64,000 nucleotides of DNA from assembly GCA_964035575.1 (NCBI GenBank), contig OZ037907.1:992001-1056000 (forward strand), given 5' to 3'. Each line of letters starts with the position of its first letter. Within the stretch, counting starts at the first letter, position 1. This stretch comes from Rhynchopus sp. YZ270_cl-10. Lineage: Eukaryota > Euglenozoa > Diplonemea > Diplonemida > Diplonemidae. The notes beneath the pieces were generated by a model. The model did no database searches. It saw only the letters and a list, made by a program, of their open reading frames with translations, and was not told the DNA's origin. This document shows positions 11,007 through 20,924 of the stretch, piece after piece. The position numbers were made by a program, and so were the translations under genes.

Positions 11007-11825
11007 ATGGATTTGACTATCGAAGGGTTGAACGGAGTGAAGCATACAGTGGAGCTGGGTGAGGATGACACACCTGCGGTGATGCATCGGAAGGTCGCGT
11101 CTGCAGTGGGGTTGCCTGAAGACGGCTTTGTGATGCGTTTCGGAGAGGAGGCGATGGACGAAGGATACGACATGACGCAGCTGAGTGCTGGGGACACGGT
11201 CATCCTGGCGAAGACGAAGAAATACGAGGCCAGATCAGCACTTTATGCGTTGGGTGAGACTGACATTTCGGCAGAGCGTCTGAAAAGTGTGAGTGATCCT
11301 GAGGTGGCGTGTTTGCTTCTGCAGGCGGAGGTTGCGACGGTGATTCCTGATTACTTCTTGCATCAACGCGCATCGTTCACGAGTCTTGATCTGAGTGCTG
11401 AGTCTGTTGTGACTCAAATTGGGCGCAACTTTCTTGAGGGCTGCACTTCATTGACAAGCATCGACCTCTCTGGGTTGATCCATGTTACACAAATTGGCGA
11501 GAGCTTCCTTTTTGGATGCATTGCTTTGCGCACACTGGATTTGACACCACTGAGCCGTGTTACTCAACTTGGGGGTTTCTTTCTTTATGACTGCAGTGCT
11601 TTGCGCACACTAGATTTGGCGCCACTGAGCAACATTACGTACATCAGCAGCTGCTTCCTTTGGGGGTGCACTTCGTTGAAGAGCATCTACCTCTCCGGCT
11701 GCAGTGATGCTGTGTCGAGCAGAGTGAGGAAAGAACTGGGGGATTTAGTGGTTGAATCCCGTCCAAAACGCAGCAGAGACGAACCACCGGAGGAACCCCA
11801 CAAACGACGGAGACACGCAGAGTGA
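11007..11825 (+). CDS. Ubiquitin-like domain plus leucine-rich repeat protein
   Basis: Single-exon gene of 272 residues starting at an ATG just after an AG-containing pyrimidine region. Residues 1-72 look like a ubiquitin-like fold (MDLTIEGLNG, hydrophobic alternation, a turn near DEGYDMTQL, and TVILAK as the last strand). It lacks a C-terminal GlyGly, so it is a fold domain and not a modifier. Residues about 125-240 contain five LRRs of about 23 residues of the BspA-like type (motifs LTSIDLSGLIHVTQIG, LRTLDLTPLSRVTQLG, LKSIYLSGC). The tail has basic clusters (RPKRSRD, KRRRH) that could be a nuclear signal. The role is unknown; ubiquitin-like plus LRR proteins are often adaptors. Confidence 0.8.
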   Translation: MDLTIEGLNGVKHTVELGEDDTPAVMHRKVASAVGLPEDGFVMRFGEEAMDEGYDMTQLSAGDTVILAKTKKYEARSALYALGETDISAERLKSVSDPEVACLLLQAEVATVIPDYFLHQRASFTSLDLSAESVVTQIGRNFLEGCTSLTSIDLSGLIHVTQIGESFLFGCIALRTLDLTPLSRVTQLGGFFLYDCSALRTLDLAPLSNITYISSCFLWGCTSLKSIYLSGCSDAVSSRVRKELGDLVVESRPKRSRDEPPEEPHKRRRHAE

Positions 11826-12410
11826 TGCCCCGCCAGCTGCGCACTGCAGGCAACAGCGGGAAACGCTGCTGCAGCGGCTGTGGGCGGGGCAGGGGTGTCT
11901 TATGCGACGGCGACAGGCAGCTGGCCAGGGTGTGTATGTGTACAAAGGAACGGTATGTGAAGCAGTGATCTGGAGGGTCTCACGGTGCTGCTGTGGCTAT
12001 GCACCACTACTGCACAGTACAGCTGAAGAGCATTGCCGTTCCGATGATGAATCTATCTTTTTGGGTGTTGTGTTGGGGGTATTAGGAATGACGCTAACCT
12101 AACCATCAAGAGAACGACCTCTTTACCTTTTATATTTTCCCTCCCCAATCTTCTTTTCTACATACTCCATTAGCACACCCGGATGGACACCCGAGGCTTC
12201 TTAATCATTGACTATAACAACTGATAGGATCATCTTCTCTTTGTTACCCAACCTATACTACGAGAAGAAACCATCTAAAAAATCCACTTTTCACTTTTTA
12301 ACCAGCTTTTGACACCCCCATCCCCTTCCTCCCCCCTCCTCCACACCACACAACTTCCAACAGCACCCCCCCTCCCTCCCTCCCTCCCCCTCCCCACCTG
12401 TTCTACACTA
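11826..12410. other. Spacer, 585 bp
   Basis: The first 280 bp are GC-rich and may be 3' untranslated sequence of the LRR gene. The last 100 bp are a C/T-rich run (about 12320-12400) leading to the next ATG. An AG at 12361-12365 is a possible acceptor. No gene is seen. Confidence 0.5.
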
Positions 12411-13703
12411 ATGCGGCGGGCCACCCCGCTTGCGAACGGCGGGACACTCCCGACAAGCATGCGAGAGGAGGACAAATACGAGAAGAGGAGCATCGCCGCA
12501 AGCCTGCGGCGGATGGGCTGTCACTGCGCGCTGCTGATGCTGCTGATGTGGGTTGTGTATATTGTGAAGTTTGGGGGCCTCTCGCTTGCGGGGAGCGACT
12601 TTGTAGTGCAGCTGGGCGACTCGCAAGCAAGCTACGACGGCTGTGCTGTATCGCAGGACGCAGTGTCGCGGTCCTACGACAGAGACATCCAGCACTTCCT
12701 CTTCTCCATGGAGCCGCTCCGCACACAGATCATGTCACAACAGTTCAAGCAGCTCATTGAAATAGAAAAGCTCTCCGAAGCCGAGCTGCCGTACTCCGCG
12801 TACAGGGACAACGAAGCTGCCGGCGTGCCTATCGTCGTCAAAAACCTGAGCTCGCTTCCAAAGATGTGGGATCGTGAGCACATCAGACAAGTCTGCGGGA
12901 AGGAGAAGGTCTCACCGATGATCCCTGATAAGCCAAGTGGAGGGCGGCAGTCGCAGAAATGGGCGGGGCTTGTGAATATGGCGCCTATCTCGGTTGAAGC
13001 GTTTTTTGCAGCGTTGGACAAAAAGGCGTCGCCAAGCCCGTACATGCATGATTGGGCGATACCAAAGAACTGTCCGCAGCTGCTCGAGAACTACACCGTG
13101 CCGCAGTACCTCTCGCGTGATGTGCTCCGGCATGTTGAAATCCCGGTTCAAGGTTTTAGAGGTAAAGTAGGTCTGAAGACGAGGCCGTATGAGAACAGCT
13201 GGCCCTCGCTCTTCGTAGGGGAGGCGTCAACAGGAAGTGGCATGCACATTGACAGCGGTGACACACACTTCGTGATGTACATGATCGAGGGTGTCAAGGA
13301 GTTCCGCATCCTCAAGCGGCAGGACCGCATTGTTGCTTATGAGGACCGTTCCCGGTCGTTCTTCTCTGCCGACCTGTTCAATCCAAACTTCACAGCACAC
13401 CCGCTCCTTGCCTTGGCAACAGTATACCACGTCACGCTGTACCCTGGGGATATGCTCTTCATACCAGCGGGCTCGCCGCACCAGGTCATCAACCACTCGC
13501 CTATCATTGGCATCTCGACGAACTATGTGGATGACACGAACATAGCGACGTCGATAGGGCAGTTCCGTGAACAGTACTCCTTCGATGTCTCAGAAGGGCT
13601 TCAGAAGATCTACGACGAGCAAGCCCCGGGGACAGTGCCGTCGGATACGTCGCGTTCCGTACCATGGAAAACTTTTGTGAAGCGGGGGCGTCGGTCGACC
13701 TAG
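12411..13703 (+). CDS. Type II membrane JmjC/cupin-like 2-oxoglutarate oxygenase
   Basis: ATG at 12411 after a long C/T run gives 430 residues. Residues 37-55 (CHCALLMLLMWVVYIVK) form a signal-anchor, so the catalytic part would face the ER/Golgi lumen. The C-terminal half is a cupin_8/JmjC barrel. The iron site is H279-x-D281 in GMHIDSGDTHF and H357 in IPAGSPHQVIN. The KEFRIL strand carries a candidate 2-oxoglutarate-binding Lys, and LYPGDMLFIPAGSPH is the typical second half. Such enzymes hydroxylate protein side chains, or demethylate them when nuclear; a membrane anchor argues for secretory-pathway hydroxylation. The substrate is unknown. The neighbouring EGF-repeat surface protein is a tempting but untested candidate. 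The basic C-terminus KRGRRST is short. Confidence 0.8.
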   Translation: MRRATPLANGGTLPTSMREEDKYEKRSIAASLRRMGCHCALLMLLMWVVYIVKFGGLSLAGSDFVVQLGDSQASYDGCAVSQDAVSRSYDRDIQHFLFSMEPLRTQIMSQQFKQLIEIEKLSEAELPYSAYRDNEAAGVPIVVKNLSSLPKMWDREHIRQVCGKEKVSPMIPDKPSGGRQSQKWAGLVNMAPISVEAFFAALDKKASPSPYMHDWAIPKNCPQLLENYTVPQYLSRDVLRHVEIPVQGFRGKVGLKTRPYENSWPSLFVGEASTGSGMHIDSGDTHFVMYMIEGVKEFRILKRQDRIVAYEDRSRSFFSADLFNPNFTAHPLLALATVYHVTLYPGDMLFIPAGSPHQVINHSPIIGISTNYVDDTNIATSIGQFREQYSFDVSEGLQKIYDEQAPGTVPSDTSRSVPWKTFVKRGRRST

Positions 13704-14366
13704 GGTGCGGAAGAGGGAAGGTGGAGTGTATTTTTATCCTGAAAAGTACTCTTGAATGATGGAATGTTGTGTATTTTAGACATCTCCGTGGGGGGGTTTG
13801 AAAACCCCGGTCCGGTGTACGGTGAGGCGTTTGCACCTTCTCTTTTGATGGGTGTTGGTCAGAATGTCGTGGTGGTGGGTGGGGTGGCACCTTGGGTGGA
13901 GGAGCGTTCTTCTGCCAGGGGTTGGGTTTGCGTCTTGGGCTTTGCGGTCAACGAAAAAAAGACACAGTAGTAGATTAGTGACAAATCAGTGGCACAGTGT
14001 TGCAGTTTTACCACCTGGCATGACCACAGGAATAGTGTGAGAAACGGGAAAGAAGAAAGAACGGAAAGAAAACCAGGAAGGCAGATTCGATTCAGTTCCC
14101 GCCAGATGGACTCCAAATAATGGAATCAAAATATTCTTGGGGTGAGGGATTCGAGGGTGTTATCGCCCCGCCTCTTAGGCCCAATAAAGAATCATCGGCA
14201 TCAATGACCATGGATAATCATGCCCCAAAATGACTGCTTTCCCCTATTCCATCCCATTTTTTTTTTCTCTTTTCCAGCTTAAATTTTCTCCCTTATCCTC
14301 CTCTCAGAAACAAAAAAAGGAAGGGGGTTTGTCACAAAATTCCCTTTCCACGCGCGTCTGCTGCAG
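13704..14366. other. Spacer with one family C motif
   Basis: Probable 3' untranslated DNA followed by spacer; AATAAA occurs at about 14184. An upstream exon of the next gene may hide here (ATGs at 14204 and 14230), but I could not fix one. Confidence 0.4.
13812..13850 (+). repeat. Family C motif, copy 1
   Basis: Reads GTACGGTGAGGCGTTTGCACC then CTTCTC; GGTG and CACC could pair. Confidence 0.45.
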
Positions 14367-16440
14367 GTGGGCCGAGGGCACGCGCAGCAACACCGTCAGG
14401 TGCACATGGAAGCCAGTCTTGGGCCACATCGTTGCGTGGTGGCGGGAGTGGTCTGTCCTCCACCATCGCACCAACTCCCATTAGCCAGCGAGCACGCAGT
14501 GGTACCCCTTTAGGGCGACAACGGTCACGGAGCAGACGTTCAGAGAGTCGGCCTGCAGGACATAACACGCATGGTGGTAATGTGAGTCCACGTCGTGGTG
14601 GTGGTGGTACACCTGGCAACCTCTTCGAATACGAAGACACCTGGGTGCAGGGCATCCTTGCACACCACAACAGCGTGAAGCGGGTGTCCCCACAGCGGCA
14701 CCACGACGACGAGCTGGCCGCACCGCCTAGCAATCCAATATGGGAGCCTGGTGCGCATACCATTATGGGTGGGGGTGGAAGTCCACGGCGGGGGAATGTG
14801 AGTCCGAGGCGTGGTGGTGTGGCGTGGAACATAGCGCGTGAGGTGGACGCTGCACTGCCAGCAGCAGACCCTTATGCGGGTATTGGTGGCGGAGGAGGAG
14901 GAGTAGGTGGTGGTGTGCTCAGAGACGCAGGCCCCGTCTCCCCTGCTGCAGTGTCCTCTGTGCGTGCAGAGGAGGTGAACGTCCGTCTGACCCGAGTGCT
15001 GTCCCTGATGGACAAGGCCGATGAAGCGGACTCTGGTGCAGTCACGCTCCAAGGTGATCTCGAAGCCTTTGAAAATGCCTGTGCATCTGCTCGGAAGGTG
15101 TGCTATATTATTTGCAAACAAACTTGTGGAAACCCGCAGCTGATGCGATAAAATGTGCTCAAGGTGTCTAAGCACGAGAAGCTTAGGGTCATCTTATATA
15201 CTTTTCTATTTAGGTGACCAAGACAGGGTTCACCATCTCACCGATTTTTTTTTGTTTTTCTTCTAATGCTGTACAATATCGATTGTGAAGGTGCCAGAGA
15301 CCGGGACATCTTATTTTGGTTTCTTAGGTACACTGTTCACGGGCTTTGTATTTCAAGCCACATTTTTTTGGGTAGCAATTTGATGAGCGCCTCGCTTAGG
15401 TTCATCGGACACTAACTCCATCTTATCATTTTTCTCAGCTTTATGACCGTTGCGCCCGCGAACTGGAGGACATTGCGGTGATCACGGGGAACCCTGAGGT
15501 GGCACGGCTCTGCGACTTGAAGCTTGCTGTGTGCAAAGGGAGGGTTGCGATGCAGATGGAGAAGCTGCTGTTGGTGCGGGGACAGGCGCTGCCTTCGCTG
15601 CCGGGTTCTGCTTCTGCTTCTGCTTCTGGGTATCACCCAGAAACACGCGAGGTGGCACCACCACCACCACCTGTGTCTGTACCAGTGGTGGCACCAATAG
15701 CACAACAACCACAAACACTGCCTCCAGTGTTCCCACCGCCAGTCAGCGTGGCGCAGGTGGGTACGACGCCAGTGTCTGTGCCCGCTGCGGTGCCTGCCCC
15801 CACAGCAGGCGTGGCGCGCTTCCAAACAGCAATCACCTCTCCCGCCACGCAGGACGAACACAACCGGCAGACATGGAGCCACGACCCACGCAGCACCGCC
15901 ACAGACGACCGCACCAAAGTGAACACCGTGCTCAGCACGTCCCTCCCAGAGACGACGTCGCCGTTGTGTGTCTCTACGCATGCGCTCAACACATTGTATG
16001 TCTTTTTGGTTAAGCTTGGACTGAAGAGGCTTAAATCATCATTCGTTTTTGTGTCGCTGAAACCAGCTATTTTGCTAGAAGTCCGCAATAGTGTGCCCCA
16101 AAGATAGTACACAACTACAATGTGTTTAATTGTTTTTTTTTCATCCAGTATTTACTTCACCACTCACGGATTCATACAACGAAAAAAAACACAGCAAATT
16201 TTGTGCGATTATTTCCTTTTATTCAGTTGTCATATCCTGAAGTCAGATTCTATTTTTTTTTTTTTTAAAGACTCTTCGCAACACCCCTACAGACGCGCCA
16301 CATTAGAACATCTGGACAACATTGAAGTGCAGCAGTCTACCTCTGCAGAGTCCATGTCCCTTGAGCAGCACCAGGCACACCAGCGCAACCGCTCTCGCCT
16401 CAATGCCTTCAAACGCATGATCGCTGACATCGCATCCTAG
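14367..16440 (+). CDS. Unrecognised three-exon protein with SPRRG motifs
   Basis: Spliced from 14367-15097 (5' limit uncertain), 15439-15995 and 16293-16440. Splice sites are GTGTGC/CTCAG and GTATGT/CTACAG, and both junctions keep the frame. The first exon has no ATG near its 5' end; it may start after the CTGCAG acceptor at 14361-14366, so an earlier exon is probably missing from this model. The N-terminal half is low-complexity, rich in Gly, Ser and Arg, with several SPRRG motifs. Then comes a helical stretch (RVLSLMDKADEADS to VAMQMEKLLLVRGQ) that crosses the first splice junction, a Pro/Val/Thr-rich linker, and a short charged C-terminus (LEHLDNIEVQQ, RLNAFKRMIADIAS). I recognise no family. 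Both introns contain family A hairpins. Confidence 0.65.
15161..15208 (+). repeat. Family A hairpin in intron 1 of the SPRRG gene
   Basis: CTAAGC / GCTTAG (15168-15173 and 15181-15186) with loop ACGAGAA, then GGTCATCTTATATACTTTTC. Confidence 0.75.
15326..15372 (+). repeat. Family E motif in the same intron
   Basis: GGTACACTGTTCACGGGCTT followed by TGTATTTCAAGCCAC and a T run. Confidence 0.6.
16008..16045 (+). repeat. Family A hairpin in intron 2 of the SPRRG gene
   Basis: Stem TTAAGC / GCTTAA (16010-16015 and 16029-16034): the outer pair has changed from C-G to T-A on both sides, which keeps pairing. AATCATC follows. The stem starts 14 nt after the 5' splice site. Confidence 0.65.
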
Positions 16441-16492
16441 CAATGTCAGGTGACCGAAGGGGTGAGCCGCCGGGACACCTTACATTTATTGT

Positions 16493-16570
16493 GTCCACCC
16501 CGGTACAGCCGGTCATGGTACCAAAGGTACACTGTCATGAGGGCTTTGTATTTCAACTCTACTTTATTTT
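16493..16570 (+). repeat. Family E motif, full form
   Basis: CCACCCCGGTACAGCCGGTC, then ATGGTACCAAAGGTACACTG, TCATGAGGGCTTTGTATTTC and a T-rich end. GGTACAGCC and GGTACC could form a hairpin. Confidence 0.6.
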
Positions 16571-16583
16571 GTGTGTTCCCAAT

Positions 16584-16672
16584 AAAGTGATTTCTTGGGT
16601 TCGATAATCCCCGCAGAGAACTAATGTCCTGCATCCGATGAACGGTGAGGTGTTTGCACCCTTTTTTTTTTT
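16584..16672 (+). repeat. Family C motif, long form
   Basis: TTGGGTTCGATAATCCCCGC, a gap, then CCGATGAACGGTGAGGTG, TTTGCACCC and twelve Ts. GGTTCGATAATCC resembles a tRNA-type B box, but no A box or cloverleaf is seen. Confidence 0.5.
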
Positions 16673-16972
16673 TTGCAATCTCAATCTTTGCAACCCTTTT
16701 TTGTAGATCTCTAGCCTACACACATCCTTGGAATGTGAGTATGTAGACCATTAGAAAATATCGGAATTTGTGTTTGTTTTTTTTTACTTACTTTTTCAGA
16801 ACAGAACGTACACTGGGGGGGCATCAACCGCTCACCTTCACAAACCCTACATACAGCCTTACACCCCGCCTTTTAAAACAGTCAATTCTACCGACTGAAG
16901 AAAGGGGAACACACCACGTGGTTCGCGGATACACAAAAAAAAAAGAGAAAAAGAGAGAAAAAGAAAACAACT

Positions 16973-19238
16973 ATGGGAATGATGGGCGACTTCGATGACA
17001 TTCTCACGACCAAGTCGTTTGTGAAGGCCGCTGCTGGTCCCGCACCGGGTCCCGAAGAAGATATTGAAGAACGTATGTTGCTCCGACCCCTCCAGTTTAA
17101 AGCAGGCGACTGAGGGTAGAGAGCTGTGTGGGCTGCCGCTCTGTAATTTTTTTTTTACGCGCCGCAGGCGCACAGTACAGTACGCTACTTCTTTATTTTC
17201 TCCATATCTCTTAGGTAGAGGTGTATTAAGCAAAGCGGCTAAGGTCCATCTAGCAATTATCTCTTTTTTTTGATAAAACAACTTGTTGTCAATTCTAAAA
17301 AGATTGGAGGCAGCGCTGCAGGGCAAACAAAACGGATTGAAAAAAAACAGAAGCTTGCTTGTTTTCTTTGAGTACTCAATTAACCACAACAACCGTACTT
17401 CAGTTTAACACATTTTTTCACCTTTTTGTTTTCCCGGCTTTGAGCGCACAAACAAAAGACCCGATCTTTTTTGAAAATATTTGTGTACACGAGAGACGAC
17501 CGTGTGTTGTCCTAAGACACTTCATAAGTGTTGCTTCTGATCTTTGAACACTCATTAGCCTGCGGGATGTTGTGTACAGGAAAAATAGTACCCACCTTCA
17601 GACTATCAATGCAACTAATAACCAAATCCACACACATACAGACGTCGACCTTGCGGACGTGAAGCTTCCGGTCTGCCCACGCCCCTCTTCCATCCCCAAC
17701 CTGAAGCTGAACAAGGGAACCACCACGCTTGCCTTTGAGTTCCAGGGTGGGATCCTTGTTGCTGTTGACTCGCGTGCATCATCGGGGACCTACGTCGGTA
17801 TGTCGAAGGGTGCTTTTGTACTATCGCTTGTAGCGTACCTTATTATACCTTCTATTCAGAATAGAAAGTATATGAAATAACTATTGCTTATCCACACCAC
17901 CTCATTAGCAAATAACGAAAAAATAGACTAAAAAAAAAGCAAAGTTGTATGTGCATGCACTTTGCACTGAGACCCTCAGAGCATTAGTGTGTGTTTGATA
18001 ACTAATAGGGGGTAGTTCTTGCGTAGAATATGGCCCAAAGGATGTGTGTGTGTGTGTTTTTTTAAACGGATGCCCACTAAATACAACCGGGTATTTGAGA
18101 TAGAGAATGTGCTAGGTTTGAGAAATGAACATTACACCACCACGCACAGCGTCCGGGACGGTGCAGAAAGTGTTGCACGTTAATGACTACATCCTGGGGA
18201 CCATGGCTGGAGGTGCTGCAGACTGCCAGTACTGGCTGCGGGTGCTGTGGCAGGAGTGCCGCATGTGGGAGCTGAGGTATTTACCCGTACTATTTTTACC
18301 ATTTTTTTTTCATTACAAAACGACTTTATGTCGCCTTTCCCCCTTTTGCCCAAGAATCATCTAAAAAAAACTTTCATTTTTTTAACCACTCACGTCCCAC
18401 CCTTTGAGCTCGACCGAGCTGCGTTTCAACTACTCTTTTTTTTCTCCCCCTCCTTGATGCATTGTACCATGTTTCTTTCAAGGAACCATCTTAATCGTTT
18501 ATAACGTACACCACTAAGGACCTAGGTCCGGAGTGACTCTGTGTATGCACCTATAACCCATTCAACGTCGAAATTGTTCCCCACAGAAACCGCCAAAAAT
18601 GCACAATCCGCGTGGCCTCCAAGATTCTCAGTGACATCACGTACAACTACAAAAAGCACGGCCTCTCAATCGTATGTGACTCACCGAGCCCGGACCTGGT
18701 TCTGGTTGATGCCTTTTTTTTTTTACCCGACATCAGGGGTACCGAGCACCCCTCTGATGTCGTTAGCGGCGGATAGACACACTTACTCATGTCAAAAGAA
18801 CGCAAACGGCGAGACACCTCTTTTTGCTTTGGTTCATTGTCGTATTTTGACTCTTTTCTTTCCTTTTTACAGGGCTCTATGATCACTGGGTGGGATAAGT
18901 ACGGCCCGTCGCTGTACATGGTCGACGACCAGGGTACGAGGATTAAGGGTAAGATGTTCTCTGTGGGGTCTGGGTCCATCTACGCGTACGGAGTGCTGGA
19001 CACGGACTACAGGTACGACCTGACCGTGGAGGAGGCGATTCAGGTGGGTCGCAAGGCGATCATGCATGCGACGCACAGAGATGCGGCCTCAGGAGGACAT
19101 ATCCAGGTGTACCACGTTCACGCACCAAACAAGGAAGGAAACAGCTGGACCAAGATCTCCAGGGACGACTGTATGGTCCTTCTCGACAAGGCGCTGGAGG
19201 AGAAAACCATGGCGCCCTTCTCTTCAACTGATCCTTGA
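16973..19238 (+). CDS. PSMB5: 20S proteasome subunit beta type-5
   Basis: Five exons: 16973-17072, 17642-17797, 18150-18276, 18587-18671 and 18873-19238. All use GT-AG sites (GTATGT three times, GTATTT once) and join in frame to a protein of about 277 residues. This is the chymotrypsin-like catalytic subunit of the 20S core. Its mature N-terminus is the Thr of [12 protein letters not shown], exposed when the propeptide (about 58 residues) is cut. The next conserved blocks are [13 protein letters not shown] (with the catalytic Asp), [46 protein letters not shown] and [12 protein letters not shown] (Asp and Ser of the active site). Nothing essential is missing. All sequenced eukaryotes have this gene, and the splice model is firmly anchored by homology, so it calibrates the intron features of this genome. 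Confidence 0.95.
17156..17200 (+). repeat. GCGCCGCAGGCGC palindrome in proteasome intron 1
   Basis: CGCGCCGCAGGCGCACAGTA then CAGTACGCTACTT. The same hairpin and GTACGCTACTT tail occur inside the two copies of the repeat at 31936 and 41966. Confidence 0.6.
17221..17275 (+). repeat. Family A hairpin in proteasome intron 1, degraded
   Basis: ATTAAGC AAAGC GGCTAAGG, then TCCATCTAGC and a T run. The stem pairs poorly but the arrangement is the family's. Confidence 0.45.
17841..17885 (+). repeat. Family B hairpin in proteasome intron 2
   Basis: Stem TTCTATT / AATAGAA with loop CAG (17850-17866), tag AGTATATGAAATAACTATTG. It shares the upstream TATTATACC with the copy at 33119. Confidence 0.8.
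17990..18055 (+). repeat. Family G hairpin in proteasome intron 2
   Basis: TGTGTTTGATAACTAATAGG then GGGTAG, hairpin TTCT-TGCGT-AGAA, and the tag TATGGCCCAAAGGATGTGTG. Confidence 0.7.
18384..18435 (+). repeat. Family F motif in proteasome intron 3
   Basis: AACCACTCACGTCCCACCC, TTTGAGCTCGACCGAGC, TGCGTTTCAACTACTC and then Ts. GCTCGACCGAGC is a perfect small hairpin. Confidence 0.55.
18727..18764 (+). other. Strong hairpin in proteasome intron 4
   Basis: CGACATCAG and GGG pair with CCCC and CTGATGTCG around TACCGAGCA, leaving one bulged T. It matches none of the named families in sequence. Confidence 0.5.
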
Positions 19239-20924
19239 GTGAGGGAATAACAATTTTAAAGGGAATAGGGTTTGTTGTAGCAACAATTAAGGGTGGGGAA
19301 ATGGGGAAAAAAATAGCAAAAACAAAATAAGAAAAAAAAATGAGGAAAGAGGAGGGAGAAGAGAAGAAGAACACAAACAACCAAAAAAGCAAAAAAATAA
19401 AAACAAAAACAGAAAAGGGAATGTCGTTGGGTGCTGCCGCCTCACAGATTCTCTCTTTCTTTGCTTTTCCCTTTTTCTTTTCTTTTCACCCCCCAAGGTA
19501 CCGCCCCAGATGTGTCCGGTAATAGCTTCACCTTTCCCTTCTCCCTATAGGCACCTCGTACAGCCACGTCAATTCTAACCAGAAAAAAAATGTCCCTTTT
19601 TTTGCTCAAAACTATTTTTTAAGCACCACTTCGACAGACACCCCCCCATCGTCTGAAAAATTTCCGGATATTTAGAACACCCGCCAGGACTAACTAACTT
19701 TGTTACAAAAAAAAACAAGAAAAAAAAACCGGTGTGTAAAGAACCCGTCTTTGGATAGGGGTTGATTGAGACACAACACATGATAAGAACAAAATGGATG
19801 TGGTAACGCGGGGGTTTTTTGTGGCAGCGGGGGGGTGGGGAGGGGACATAACTAAAAGGGATGGGGGCTTTTATAACTTTGTTCCAGTATTTTTTCACTC
19901 GAGACATATTTCGTCTTTCAGCTTTTTTTTTTCCTCTTCTTTTTTCTTTTCTTTTCTCGTAATAATACCACAGAACATATAGGTCTGTAGAGGGACCTGA
20001 GGGGGACTGGGGGAGGGGGGAATTTTTTTTCTTTGTTTTGTTTCTCCAGATATGGTGAAGAAATGCTCGGTGAGATTCGTTCATCTTTCAAAGCCTTCTT
20101 TTTTTTTTAGAAAGCAAAGAAAGCTGACCTACGTTGGTGCCGCAAGCCTCCTCGCGAGGAGACCTACCTTTTTCTTCCCATTTCTTTCTTTTCCATTAAC
20201 CAAAATCTAGCATCTTGAAAAGAAGGACAAAACAAAAAACAAAAAAAAAATTAAATTGCAGCAGCTGCAACAAGGCAAACGAAAAATGACTTTTGTGGAT
20301 AAACGGAGTGAGAAGTCATATTTTTTTAAAATAGTGCGCTTCTACGAAAGCTCTCTACCACTGTTTCTTTTTTTTTTTGAAAAAGTGGAGCAAAATAATA
20401 ATAACAATAACAGTGGCCACTGCCAACTGCTTATATTTTTTTTTTCAGAAGAAAAATATGGCAAAATACGGGCAATGTGTGAAAAGTACTGGGTAGGGGT
20501 AAGGGTACTTACAACACATCGGTACTATAACCACACGCACACACACATACAAAAAAAATGGATCTTTAAAAAAAAATGTGGTAACTACACGTTAATTTTT
20601 CAACTTTTCAAAAAAAAAAGCAAAAAAAAATGAGAAAAAAATAAACTAAAAAAATAGCCGAACCCGCTATCCCCACAAAAAGACATTCTTTATTTTTTTG
20701 TTGTTGTATTCTGCAGGGTGGTTCCGTGCATATCATAGAACCTGGCACCTTTTGTGTGTCTCCCAAAAACCAAAAGCGTTTGTGTGAAGCTTTGAAGGAA
20801 AAATACAGCGGAGCTTGCACAACTGTTGGCAACACAACCGAGGCAAACTACACTACTCCAACAATTTTATCAAATAAAATTTCAAATAAAACCCACCCCC
20901 CCCCCCCCCCCCCCCCCCCCCCTA
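19239..20924. other. Spacer rich in A/T homopolymers
   Basis: No convincing gene. One family D motif lies near the end, next to a run of about 26 Cs that borders the first foldback element. Confidence 0.6.
20806..20882 (+). repeat. Family D motif, copy 1
   Basis: GCGGAGCTTGCACAACTGTT, GGCAACACAACCGAGGC, AAACTACACTACTCCAACAA then TTTTATCAAA. Confidence 0.65.

Larger units (their letters stand above)
16441..16972. other. Spacer before the proteasome gene
   Basis: Holds one family E and one family C motif and ends in a textbook acceptor, a run of Ts then CTTTTTCAG at 16792-16800, about 170 nt before the proteasome ATG. This could be a trans-splice site. Confidence 0.55.

Noticed and set aside
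16584-16610. tRNA-like B box GGTTCGATAATCC
   Set aside because: No A box, acceptor stem or anticodon arm can be formed nearby; kept only as part of family C.
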